The notes: generated by a model not told the origin, from the letters alone. Shown: positions 1-6,777, counted from the stretch's first letter. The stretch: DNA of 8,967 nucleotides from Candidatus Aenigmatarchaeota archaeon (GCA_030018055.1 JASEGN010000037.1:1-8967), one strand, 5' to 3'. Program-made: numbers and translations.

Positions 1-278
1 ACGGCTGTTTGTGCGCAACAATGTAGAACTACTTCAGGTTCTGTTTCTTTGAAAATTTGAGTCAAAGATGTAAAATCTCTTATGTCCCCCTTTGAAAATT
101 TAAACTTTTGACTTTTTTGAATTTGCAACCATCTGAGGTTTGTTTCTGTACCTTTCCTAGATAAATTATCGAAAACTATAACAAAGGCACCTCTATCTAA
201 AAAGTATTTTGTTAAGTTACAGCCAATAAAACCTGCGCCGCCAGTGATAAATATCCTTTTATCCTTATATTTTTCCAT
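1..278 (-). CDS. CDP-paratose 2-epimerase-like NAD-dependent sugar epimerase, N-terminal part (runs off left edge)
   Basis: Only the first 92 codons are in the window; the gene continues past position 1. The protein starts MEKYKDKRIFITGGAGFIG, a Rossmann NAD-binding GxxGxxG motif at residues 13-19 of an extended short-chain dehydrogenase/reductase. The stretch FDNLSRKGTETNLRWL (residues 36-51) closely matches the signature I know from CDP-paratose/CDP-tyvelose 2-epimerases (Tyv/RfbE), and GDIRD (64-68) binds the NAD adenine in this family. The ATG at 276-278 is preceded by a strong GGAGG ribosome site at 287-291, 8 nt away and inside the end of the upstream LAGLIDADG gene, which it overlaps by 14 nt. 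Members of this family normally epimerise C2 of a CDP-linked deoxysugar, but the catalytic half is not visible and no CDP-glucose pathway gene is present, so the substrate is open. Two cysteines (HCCAQTA, residues 86-92) stand where HLA/HAA is usual. Confidence 0.82.
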   Translation of the reverse strand, partial: MEKYKDKRIFITGGAGFIGCNLTKYFLDRGAFVIVFDNLSRKGTETNLRWLQIQKSQKFKFSKGDIRDFTSLTQIFKETEPEVVLHCCAQTA

Positions 279-1635
279 AACAGTTGCCTCCGCACAGTTT
301 AAAGATGTCACTTAACATACATTTATCTGAATCAGAAATAGTCCATCTTGGATGACCTCTCAAAGTAACAGCTGCTATATGCCCCTTTATTTCGCCTAAT
401 GAGACTTTTGAGTATTTGGCAAGCATAAACACTATACTCAATGGCATCCCATGAAGATGATTCTTATACGCCCAACTGTCCACAGTATGTTTGGATATTT
501 TAAGAGTAGTTATAAGAAGTTTCCTTAGGGGATTGCCTGTGCCGCCAAAAAGCTTTTTAACAAAATTAGAATTATCAAAATAGATATAAAACTTTATACG
601 ACTTGCTGCTTTTTCAAACTTTTTAAGCTTTCGATTACATAAATTTAAAATCCCAAAATGGTAAAGTTTAAAAATTTGCCTTAATCCGCAGACAATTATT
701 CTCCCACTAGAAACTCTCTGAAGCGATTTTTTACCGATCACACCTATCTTAGAAAGACATCGTAAGTAGAAGTTAGATAAATCTTGTTCGCTTTTCCAAT
801 TAAAATGAATCATGATACTGTTTGGTATTTTATTTCTTAAACATACGGACCCTTCAGCTGCAAACACACCTCTAAGATAAGGCGGAACTAAAGATACGTC
901 TGTCTCTATTAACAAAGTGGCCTGTTGTACGAGTCTATCAAATATACATCTGAAAATTCCGTTATCGTAATATAACTCCATAAAAGTAGACCTATTTCCC
1001 CTAACATTATTTTGTTTAGCACATTGTTCAGTAGATATACCTAAGTAATTGCACCATTTATTCAATTCTTTCTTTGTGCCATAAAAATTAAATCTCCATG
1101 CATTTCTAGGAACACCCAAACTTTCAAAAAAAGACAATTCAAAGCGTAAATTTTCTACATCTTTACTACCTATCCTTACAGAATAACACACTCCAATTGA
1201 ATTACTTCGCGTCCCATCTCCCTCATAATATCCAACTCCAGTCGAAAACAATTCATCCAAAATTACTTTACATGGTAGGGCACTTAAGAAAATTGTTTTC
1301 CCCCAAAGGTAATAAATACCAATACGACCTGTAGGAATCTTAAACCACAAATACTTGTCTCTAATAATCAAACTTTTTTGAGAAGGAAGAAAAAGAGAAT
1401 TCCACCTATTGTGCAACTTTACCAATTTATTATTCACATAACCAGCTAGTAAAAAAGTAGTTTTATTTTCACCTTTTTTAATCTGTATCTTTAACTTTGT
1501 TGGAAGTATTTTTCTATTCCACTTACATATAGGTACATATTGTCCTTCTCTTGCAATGTTAAAAGCATAACCACTTAGATTATGGGAAGGAACTATTCTA
1601 GCTACATCTATTACTCTTTTCTTGGTATCTTTCAT
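265..1635 (-). CDS. Free-standing LAGLIDADG homing-endonuclease-like protein with C-terminal HTH-like region
   Basis: This 456-residue protein carries two LAGLIDADG-type motifs: GVGYYEGDG at residues 133-141, with acidic D140, and YLRGVFAAEGSV at 253-264, with acidic E261. The acidic residues that bind catalytic metal are therefore kept in both repeats, as in active monomeric two-repeat enzymes. Residues 1 to about 120 form a predicted beta-rich domain that I do not recognise. Residues about 368-425 look like a helix-turn-helix (LLITTLKISKHTVDSWAY, then PLSIVFMLAKYSKVSLGEI). There are no intein splice motifs and no flanking extein. The gene follows a small ribbon-helix-helix gene after 10 nt, with AGGTG near 1642-1646 as ribosome site, and overlaps the next gene by 14 nt. 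Families of this shape cut long DNA sites for homing. A domesticated transcription-factor role like that of bacterial WhiA, which also joins a LAGLIDADG fold to an HTH, is the main alternative. Confidence 0.78.
   Translation of the reverse strand: MKDTKKRVIDVARIVPSHNLSGYAFNIAREGQYVPICKWNRKILPTKLKIQIKKGENKTTFLLAGYVNNKLVKLHNRWNSLFLPSQKSLIIRDKYLWFKIPTGRIGIYYLWGKTIFLSALPCKVILDELFSTGVGYYEGDGTRSNSIGVCYSVRIGSKDVENLRFELSFFESLGVPRNAWRFNFYGTKKELNKWCNYLGISTEQCAKQNNVRGNRSTFMELYYDNGIFRCIFDRLVQQATLLIETDVSLVPPYLRGVFAAEGSVCLRNKIPNSIMIHFNWKSEQDLSNFYLRCLSKIGVIGKKSLQRVSSGRIIVCGLRQIFKLYHFGILNLCNRKLKKFEKAASRIKFYIYFDNSNFVKKLFGGTGNPLRKLLITTLKISKHTVDSWAYKNHLHGMPLSIVFMLAKYSKVSLGEIKGHIAAVTLRGHPRWTISDSDKCMLSDIFKLCGGNCYGKI
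287..291 (-). promoter_or_regulatory. Shine-Dalgarno site GGAGG for the tyv-like epimerase, inside the LAGLIDADG gene
   Basis: The minus strand reads GGAGG here, 8 nt before the ATG at 278. The site lies within the last codons of the upstream LAGLIDADG reading frame, whose stop is at 265-267. It fixes the epimerase start and implies that ribosomes finishing the LAGLIDADG gene restart at the overlapping ATG, which is translational coupling. Confidence 0.7.
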
Positions 1636-1645
1636 AATCTCACAC

Positions 1646-1774
1646 CTATCTTTCTACAAGGTCGAGAAAAAATTCATCCCATGTTAATGGTTTTCTTTCT
1701 CTGAGAGAGTATTTCATTTTAAGTTCTATCAATTTTTGATAAGTTTCTTTTTTAATCGTCAATGTTGTTTTCAT
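1646..1774 (-). CDS. Small ribbon-helix-helix (CopG/VapB-like) DNA-binding protein
   Basis: A 42-codon frame starts at ATG 1772-1774 and ends at TAG 1646-1648. It begins MKTTLTIKKETYQKLIELK and ends with PLTWDEFFLDLVER. A short beta strand with alternating T/T/I residues, then helix A (KETYQKLIELKMKY), a basic turn (RERKP) and helix B (TWDEFFLDLVE) is the plan of ribbon-helix-helix regulators, including archaeal VapB-like antitoxins. The length, 42 residues, is near the minimum for a dimeric RHH. The ATG lies about 26 nt after a good TATA box (1796-1805), so the mRNA is probably leaderless. The gene is first in a unit with the LAGLIDADG gene 10 nt downstream. No toxin-like PIN or RelE gene adjoins it, so self-regulation of the LAGLIDADG operon is more likely than a classical toxin-antitoxin role. 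Function is inferred from pattern only. Confidence 0.66.
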   Translation of the reverse strand: MKTTLTIKKETYQKLIELKMKYSLRERKPLTWDEFFLDLVER

Positions 1775-1795
1775 ACTTTATTATATGTAACAAAA

Positions 1796-1805
1796 GTATT
1801 TAAAG
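1796..1805 (-). promoter_or_regulatory. Archaeal TATA-box promoter for the RHH-LAGLIDADG-epimerase unit
   Basis: The minus strand reads CTTTAAATAC, a good archaeal TATA box. Its centre lies about 26 nt upstream of the ATG at 1774, where archaeal transcription starts relative to the box, so the transcript would begin at or next to the start codon. The 65 nt between this unit and the preceding epimerase stop (1843 side) hold this box and a T-run (TTTTTAT, about 1809-1815) that could end the upstream operon. Confidence 0.6.
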
Positions 1806-1807
1806 TT

Positions 1808-1815
1808 ATAAAAAC
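1808..1815 (-). terminator. Possible oligo-T terminator after the long sugar operon
   Basis: About 25 nt after the stop codon of the frameshifted epimerase the minus strand has GGGTTTTTATAA. Archaeal RNA polymerase often stops at oligo-T tracts without a hairpin. The tract is short and touches the TATA box of the next unit, so read-through into the RHH gene is also possible. Confidence 0.3.
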
Positions 1816-1839
1816 CCGACATAACCAGTAACTACAGCT

Positions 1840-2777
1840 TCATTGCATTCCTTTCTCTGCTTTTATTTTACTTCTTACCCATTCTATTTCTCCTTTCAGT
1901 CCTTCCTCTAAAGAAGTCTCTGGAATCCAGCCAAGAATTTTTTTAGCTTTTTCATAAGTTCCAACAAATCTTTGTATATCTCCTTTTCTAGGAGGGAGAT
2001 ATCGAACTTTCGATCTACTGTTTGATAGCTTTATGACTAAACTTGCAAGCTCATTCAAGTCAGTCCCTTTTCCTGTAGGTAAGAGAAATGTCTCACCTAT
2101 TGCTCTTTTATTTTTTAGAGCTAGAACAAAGGCTTTGGCTGTATCGCTTACATCGACATAATCCCTAATTTGTTTACCAGTTCCAAAAATTGGAAGTGGT
2201 TTACCCTCTAAGGCAAGTTTTATCCAGAAGGCGATAAAATTATACCAACCCTTCATCCAGTAAGGCTGTCTAGGTCCATAGACATTAGAAGGTCTCAAAA
2301 TAACAAACTTCATCCCATATAATTCAGAATAAATCTTACATAGATTTTCTCCGTATATTTTATGAACATTGTAAAAAGTTGAAGGATTATAAGGAAGACC
2401 TTCATCTGCAATTTTTGGCTCAGGTATATCGCCTAAAACAGATCTGCTTGAAGTATAAATTATCAAAGCATCGTCATTCCATTTTCTGCAAGCTTCAAAA
2501 AGTCTAAAAGTTCCCAAGCAGTTTGACTTAAAGTCCTCATGGAGATAATCTACAGATAAAAAAGTTGAGACTTGGGCAGCAGCGTGTATTATCGCATCAA
2601 AACCTTGAACATCCTCTTTTTCCACATCTTCTACATCTTTTCTAATTAATTTAATTCCAGGAATATTTTCCTTCCTGCACTTAAGTTATCTAAAACGACT
2701 ACTTCATTTTTTTCCTTTAGCAAATCAACTATGTGACTTCCTATGAAGCCTGCTCCACCTGTAATTAAAATTCTCAT
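1840..2777 (-). CDS. NAD-dependent sugar-nucleotide epimerase/dehydratase, split by a single-base frameshift
   Basis: The true start is ATG 2775-2777, which overlaps the stop of the upstream gene as ATGA and follows a GGTGGGGAG ribosome site. That frame gives MRILITGGAGFIGSH (Rossmann NAD motif), then LDNLSAGR, and then hits TAA at 2646-2648 after 43 codons. The frame -1 relative to it continues as ENIPGIKLIRKDVED and runs on to TGA 1840-1842. Joining the two near 2670 gives about 312 residues, the normal length of extended SDR epimerases. The downstream part holds HAAAQVS, the SSR of YTSSRSVLG, the catalytic YNVHK (Tyr-x3-Lys), RPSNVYGPRQ and IRDYVDVSD, all expected in UDP-hexose epimerases/dehydratases. 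The exact sugar substrate cannot be told. A lost base in a GG(G) run is the simplest cause, either a real mutation or an assembly error. An intact 261-residue piece (GTG 2625) remains but lacks the NAD-binding strand. Confidence 0.8.
2649..2685 (-). other. Frameshift interval in the epimerase gene
   Basis: Both reading frames of the split epimerase are open only between the stop of the upstream frame (TAA 2646-2648) and the last stop in the downstream frame (TAA 2686-2688). The family pattern (DNLSAGR followed by ENIPGI) places the shift at about 2668-2672, in AGGAAGGAAAAT. Adding one base there restores one continuous protein. Confidence 0.75.
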
Positions 2778-3898
2778 AACTCCCCACCTAAATACTTTCT
2801 TCTCTCAGCTTCTGCTTCCATAAATTTATCCATAGCCTCTTGCTCCTCACTCCATTTAACCAATCCTTCTAGACCTTCTTTTAGTTTAACTTTAGGTTCC
2901 CAACCAAAAACTTTTTTAATCTTAGAAATATCAGCAAAGTCATGTCTATTATCTCCAACTCTAAACTCTTCCGTTACCTTTGGTTGGACTTTGGAATCGT
3001 AAATTTCCGTTAATGTTCTAGCTATTTCTAGTATGCTAGTTGGTTTACCAGTAGCGACATTAAAAACATCGAAAATGAATTTATTAGATTCTAAGGCAAC
3101 TAAATTTGCTCTAGCTACATCTTCTACATAAATAAAATCCCTAACTTGGTTACCATCTTCATAAATTATTGGTTGGTTGTTGTTTTTAATTCTCGACATA
3201 AAAATTGCACATACGCCTGTGTAAGGATTACTTAAACTTTGTCTTGGACCATAAACGTTAAAATATCTGAAAACTATGGTAGGGATTTGAAAGGCATTAC
3301 CATACATCAGAGCTAACCTCTCGGTGTCAAATTTAGATAGAGCATAAACTGAAAGATTTTGAGCTGGTTTTTCTTCTGTTGTTTCTATTGGCTTAACATA
3401 CTCGTTGCAAATAGGGCAATGAACCTCCCAATCCTTTCGCTTAAGTTGCTCTATTGGCCTTAGCCCAGGATAGATTGTACCATGAGTTTTGCATTTATAG
3501 GTTCCTTCACCATAGATACTTTTTGAGCTTGCAACAATTATCTTCTTAACATTCCTTCTAATCTCTGGATTTGTTAATAAGGTTTCATAGAATTTTGCAG
3601 TGCCCAGTGTGTTTATATTCAAAAATCTCAAAGGCTGATACATGCTTTGACCAATGCTTACAAGAGCAGCGAGATGAATAACAGTATTAACATTTTTTAG
3701 GACCTTTTTCCAAGTATTAGAATCTGTTACGTTGCCTTGTACAAATTCTGCTTTTGGATTAAGGTAATCTGGAATTTTTTCTTGGTGTACTTGTTGCTCA
3801 AGGTTATCTAAAATTCTCACTTCATAACCTTTCTCAACGAGCAAGTCAACAGTGTGGCTTCCTATAAAGCCTGCCCCACCAGTTATCAGGACTTTCAT
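2774..3898 (-). CDS. NAD-dependent nucleotide-sugar 4-epimerase with zinc-ribbon-like insertion (dTDP-L-rhamnose 4-epimerase/WbiB-like)
   Basis: This 374-residue extended SDR has the Rossmann motif GGAGFIG at 7-13, LDNL at 30-33, SSKSIYGEG at 124-132, catalytic YALSK (Y185, K189), RYFNVYGPRQ at 211-220, and QVRDFIYVEDVA at 251-262. Between SSKSIYGEG and the catalytic Tyr sits an insertion of about 40 residues with a Cys-x2-His (C136, H139) and Cys-x2-Cys (C161, C164), a likely zinc-binding knuckle. I recall this insertion from dTDP-L-rhamnose 4-epimerases such as Burkholderia WbiB, so a 4-epimerase is the best call, but no rhamnose genes (RmlABCD) are in the window and the substrate could be another dTDP- or UDP-sugar. 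The C-terminus is a charged helix (EEQEAMDKFMEAEAERRK). The ATG overlaps the upstream Uxs-like stop as ATGA, and the stop overlaps the next epimerase's ATG in the same way, so the three are one operon. Confidence 0.8.
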   Translation of the reverse strand: MKVLITGGAGFIGSHTVDLLVEKGYEVRILDNLEQQVHQEKIPDYLNPKAEFVQGNVTDSNTWKKVLKNVNTVIHLAALVSIGQSMYQPLRFLNINTLGTAKFYETLLTNPEIRRNVKKIIVASSKSIYGEGTYKCKTHGTIYPGLRPIEQLKRKDWEVHCPICNEYVKPIETTEEKPAQNLSVYALSKFDTERLALMYGNAFQIPTIVFRYFNVYGPRQSLSNPYTGVCAIFMSRIKNNNQPIIYEDGNQVRDFIYVEDVARANLVALESNKFIFDVFNVATGKPTSILEIARTLTEIYDSKVQPKVTEEFRVGDNRHDFADISKIKKVFGWEPKVKLKEGLEGLVKWSEEQEAMDKFMEAEAERRKYLGGEL

Positions 3899-4932
3899 CT
3901 TATCCTCTTTTGCCAGTCTATCATTCTTTTTAAACCCTTCTGTAAGCTTACTTTTGGCTTAAAGTTTAGCAATTTTTTAGCTTTGGTTAAATCTGGACAC
4001 CTTCTTCTTGGGTCATCTGGGGGTAAAGGTTGAAAAGTAATTTTAGAATTAGATTTAGTAAGCTTTTTAACTTTCCTCGCTAACCTCAAGATCGAGATTT
4101 CCTCACTATTACCAATATTTACAACTTCACCATTAATTTTTGGTGTCATAAATAGTTTGAATAAACCTTCCATTTGGTCTGTAATATAACAAAAACTTCT
4201 TGTTTGTTTTCCATCACCGTAGACTGTTATTGGTTTGTTGTTTAGTGCTTGGTAAATGAATTTGATAATTACTCTTCCGTATTGAGAAGTTGACTTGATG
4301 TCCAATCTTGGGCCATAGGTATTAAAAATCCTAGCAATTCTTATCGGTAAATTGTATTTGATAAAGTAGGAGTAGCAGTAAGACTCTGCTGCTCTTTTTC
4401 CTTCGTCGTACATCGACCTTTGACCATAAGGATTAACATAACCATAATAGCTCTCTGGTGTAGGAATAGCTTCATCTGGAGGGTTTCCATAAATTTCACT
4501 CGTACTCGTGAAAAGAAAAGATTTAATATCATTTCTTCTTGCTAACTCAAGCATGTTTCTTGTTCCGATAACATTAGCATCCAATGTCTGAACAGGAAAT
4601 TTTTGATAAAGTGGTGGTGAGGCAATGCTAGCTAAGTGAGCGATGTAATCGATTTTTTCATGGGTATTAAAAGAACATACGTCTGCGTTAATGAACTTAA
4701 AATTTTTATTTTTCGTTAGATGTTTTATGTTTTTCTTAGAACCAGAGCTTAGATTATCCAGGCAAATTACCCTTGCACCAAAAACATTTAAAATATCACA
4801 AAACCAAGAGCCCAAAAATCCAGCACCACCAGTAACCAAAAAAGTTTTGTCAGTAATTTTTCCCTTAAATTCGCATAGCTCTTCTATAATTGTTTGAATA
4901 TCTTCTTGAATTACTCTATACACTTCATCCAC
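3895..4932 (-). CDS. UDP-glucuronate decarboxylase-like protein (UDP-xylose synthase family)
   Basis: This 345-residue extended SDR has TGGAGFLG at 34-41 for NAD binding, LDNLSSG at 58-64, and HLASIASPP at 99-107. The Thr/Ser and Glu active-site strand TSTSEIYG is at 142-149, NPYGQRSMYDEGK holds Y175 and K179, and RIARIFNTYGPR is at 198-209. RSFCYITD (245-252) and DDPRRRCPD (306-314) follow. This ordered set is the signature of UDP-glucuronate decarboxylases (Uxs), which oxidise UDP-glucuronate at C4, decarboxylate it and reduce it to UDP-xylose. GalU and Ugd homologues upstream supply the substrate. An N-terminal helix of about 28 residues precedes the Rossmann strand. The start is uncertain: GTG 4932 opens the frame, but AGGTGG lies 5 nt before an in-frame GTG at codon 4 (4923), which may be the real start. 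The stop overlaps the next ATG as ATGA. Confidence 0.86.
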   Translation of the reverse strand: MDEVYRVIQEDIQTIIEELCEFKGKITDKTFLVTGGAGFLGSWFCDILNVFGARVICLDNLSSGSKKNIKHLTKNKNFKFINADVCSFNTHEKIDYIAHLASIASPPLYQKFPVQTLDANVIGTRNMLELARRNDIKSFLFTSTSEIYGNPPDEAIPTPESYYGYVNPYGQRSMYDEGKRAAESYCYSYFIKYNLPIRIARIFNTYGPRLDIKSTSQYGRVIIKFIYQALNNKPITVYGDGKQTRSFCYITDQMEGLFKLFMTPKINGEVVNIGNSEEISILRLARKVKKLTKSNSKITFQPLPPDDPRRRCPDLTKAKKLLNFKPKVSLQKGLKRMIDWQKRIR

Positions 4933-4954
4933 CTAGTTACTTATAGCTCTTAAA

Positions 4955-5908
4955 TTATTTTAAAGTTGGTAATAAAATTGAGCCAACCAACGCATACATC
5001 CAAAAAGATAAAAATCTCGCTAAAAGAACTGCCGCTGTAACTTCTGCTAAACTTAATGGGAAGATTGAAGTAAACAATAACGCAGAAATAATTTCTGCAG
5101 AGCCCAAACTACCTGGTAAGAGTGTTAAAACTGACAACAACGCTGTAATTGCCAGTATAACTATTGTTGAGAGAATTGTTACTTCAAGCCCAAGGGATTT
5201 AAAGGCGAGAAACAATATAACTCCTTCAATAATCCAAATAAAGATCGTGTAAATTTTGGTAGTTATTATCGTTCTTTCACTTCTGTAAACTTTTAAAGAT
5301 TTGCCCACTGTTTTTGAAAATCCTTTAACTTTTGTTTTTAACTGTCTTACAAATGGAAGAAAAGAAAACAGAGAGAAAAATAAGGATAAAATTTTCTCGG
5401 TTCTTTTCTTCGAAAGAAGAATGTAGATTGCAACGGAAAAAACTAGTCCATAGATAAGAATTGCTAAACCTAACCAAAGGTATATCACCGAAATTTTCAC
5501 TAGCAACAAAATCCCAATCAAAGAAATTAAAATCATGGTTATAACATCTAGCATCTTTTCAATTAATATTGATGGTAAAGATTTGCTAACTCCTATTTTA
5601 CTCACTCTTTGGAGTAAGAAACACCTTATTGGCTCTCCAACTTTTGCTGGTGTTAAATTTGATAGGAAAAGTCCTGGAATAAAAACATGCAGAACTTTTG
5701 AAAATGGTATGTGATCAAATTTACTTAAAAGATAGCGCCACCTAGCACTCCTTATAATTGCTCCAACAAACCAAAGGAGCAAACCTAAAACAACATAAAC
5801 TGGATTTGCCCTTAGAAATAGACTTATAACCTTACTTGCACCGGAATAATAGATTAAACCAACTAGCAATGCTATAGATACTAATATTGGTAGTATTTTG
5901 GCATTCAT
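4955..5908 (-). CDS. Flippase-like polytopic membrane protein (UPF0104 / LPG synthase TM family)
   Basis: This 317-residue, strongly hydrophobic protein has about seven to eight predicted membrane segments (roughly 4-21, 37-54, 73-84, 117-138, 141-165, 218-236, 244-266, 288-315). The family motifs are in order: a basic RSARWRYLL after the second segment (53-61), NLTPAKVGEPIR at 84-95, IEKMLD at 116-121 where ER-x2-D is usual, and PGSLGSAE at 265-272. These mark the lysylphosphatidylglycerol-synthase transmembrane / UPF0104 family, which archaeal sugar loci often carry and which includes AglD relatives. Its job is thought to be moving or modifying lipid-linked substrates, and here it probably handles a lipid-linked glycan made with the neighbouring nucleotide sugars; that role is inferred. 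It lacks any catalytic LPG-synthase domain. It starts 17 nt after the GalU stop and ends 22 nt before the decarboxylase, inside the same operon. Confidence 0.82.
   Translation of the reverse strand: MNAKILPILVSIALLVGLIYYSGASKVISLFLRANPVYVVLGLLLWFVGAIIRSARWRYLLSKFDHIPFSKVLHVFIPGLFLSNLTPAKVGEPIRCFLLQRVSKIGVSKSLPSILIEKMLDVITMILISLIGILLLVKISVIYLWLGLAILIYGLVFSVAIYILLSKKRTEKILSLFFSLFSFLPFVRQLKTKVKGFSKTVGKSLKVYRSERTIITTKIYTIFIWIIEGVILFLAFKSLGLEVTILSTIVILAITALLSVLTLLPGSLGSAEIISALLFTSIFPLSLAEVTAAVLLARFLSFWMYALVGSILLPTLK
4956..4966 (-). promoter_or_regulatory. Possible internal promoter before the Uxs-like gene
   Basis: The minus strand carries CTTTAAAATAA across the stop codon of the flippase-like gene, roughly 25-30 nt before the GTG candidates of the decarboxylase. 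It resembles the two better TATA boxes in the window in sequence and spacing. It is AT-rich DNA at a gene end, so chance is a real alternative. Confidence 0.25.
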
Positions 5909-5925
5909 CTTAGCTTAATTTAGAA

Positions 5926-6777
5926 TTACAACAAATTTTTCTTTTTTAATCTCTCTCTAACTAAAGGACCAAATTTGTCATGTTTAAAAACAAACTCTAC
6001 AAAGGTTGCAACATAATCTTCGATTGTACCTAAGTCATAGTGAGCTATATCCAAAGGTAAAGCAAAAATTGAAAATCCTCTCTCTAGCAAAATTTTCATT
6101 GAATCAGTAATCTGGTACTCTCCCTTTGCTCCTGGTGACCTTCTCAGAGTTTCCCTAATTGCCTCAAATATCACAGGCTCAAATACATAGCAACCTGATA
6201 TTGCTAAATTGCTTGGAGATTCTGCTTTTTTAGGTTTTTCGACCATATCTAAAACCTTGAAGCACCGACCAATTTTTTCATCTGAAGTTTTTACAATACC
6301 CCATCTCTCAACGTCCTCAACTCTCATCACACCAACTGTAGCTGCTAAATTTTTATCCTGTATTCTTGTGTTAACATGTTCATTTATAAGCTCTTTCAAG
6401 AAAGTTGGTGGATCAATGAGCGTATCACCAAAAATTACAACGAATGGCTCATCGCCAATTAAAGATTTTGCTCTACCTATCGCGTCGGCTATACCTATAG
6501 CATTTGCTTGGGTTGTAAATAAAAAGTTTAGGCCATCTAGCTCTTTTGTTCCCTCTGTAAGCTCTGCCTCTGGAGTAGAAAAATAATCCATCAAAGCATG
6601 TTTTTTATATCCAGAAACAATTATCACGTCCTCTATCCCTGCGATTTTTAAAGAACTCATTATGTGATGTATTGCTGGTTTATCAACTATGGGTAAAGTT
6701 TCCTTTGGCATAGCTAAAGTTAATGGCCTTAATCTTGTTCCTGCACCTGCTGCTGGAATAACTGCTTTTCTTATCAT
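5926..6777 (-). CDS. galU: UTP-glucose-1-phosphate uridylyltransferase (GalU-type nucleotidyltransferase)
   Basis: This 283-residue protein is the usual length for GalU. It has the nucleotide-binding loop PAAGAGTRLRPLT at 8-20, the PKETLPIVDKPAI substrate motif at 24-36, QANAIGIADAI at 90-100, the metal-binding FGD at 116-118, VEKP at 179-182, GEYQITD at 219-225 and YDLGTIEDY at 247-255. The PKE-LPIVDKPAI form is typical of GalU rather than RmlA, although dTTP use cannot be excluded. The enzyme joins UTP and glucose-1-phosphate to give UDP-glucose and pyrophosphate in the cytoplasm. The preceding gene, a UDP-glucose dehydrogenase, uses that product, and its TGA overlaps this ATG as ATGA after a GAGGG ribosome site, so the two are translated together. 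Confidence 0.9.
   Translation of the reverse strand: MIRKAVIPAAGAGTRLRPLTLAMPKETLPIVDKPAIHHIMSSLKIAGIEDVIIVSGYKKHALMDYFSTPEAELTEGTKELDGLNFLFTTQANAIGIADAIGRAKSLIGDEPFVVIFGDTLIDPPTFLKELINEHVNTRIQDKNLAATVGVMRVEDVERWGIVKTSDEKIGRCFKVLDMVEKPKKAESPSNLAISGCYVFEPVIFEAIRETLRRSPGAKGEYQITDSMKILLERGFSIFALPLDIAHYDLGTIEDYVATFVEFVFKHDKFGPLVRERLKKKNLL

Noticed and set aside
265..1635. The LAGLIDADG protein as an intein or intron-encoded enzyme
   Set aside because: It has its own start and ribosome site, is not in frame with a flanking host protein, lacks splice-junction Cys/Ser and terminal His-Asn motifs, and no intron-like structure or interrupted gene is visible around it.
1646..1774. The small RHH gene as the antitoxin of a toxin-antitoxin pair
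   Set aside because: The adjacent gene is a LAGLIDADG protein, not a PIN, RelE or MazF-like toxin, and no other small partner frame is present in the gap.
2649..2685. Programmed -1 frameshifting in the epimerase
   Set aside because: There is no canonical X-XXY-YYZ slippery heptamer and no evident following structure; a simple indel explains the data better.
2708..3898. Direct repeat between the starts of the two adjacent epimerase genes
   Set aside because: The similarity covers only the part coding for the conserved Rossmann NAD motif and has many silent-type differences, so it reflects common family ancestry, not a recent duplication or mobile repeat.
4341..4897. Alternative frames inside the decarboxylase gene (a 63-codon minus frame and a 68-codon plus frame)
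   Set aside because: Both lie wholly within a well-conserved gene in another frame, show no domain or ribosome site, and read as low-complexity shadow translations.
6209..6586. Plus-strand 125-codon frame opposite galU
   Set aside because: It is antisense to conserved galU codons, Ser/Pro/Lys-rich without recognisable motifs, and the promoter evidence all points to the minus strand.
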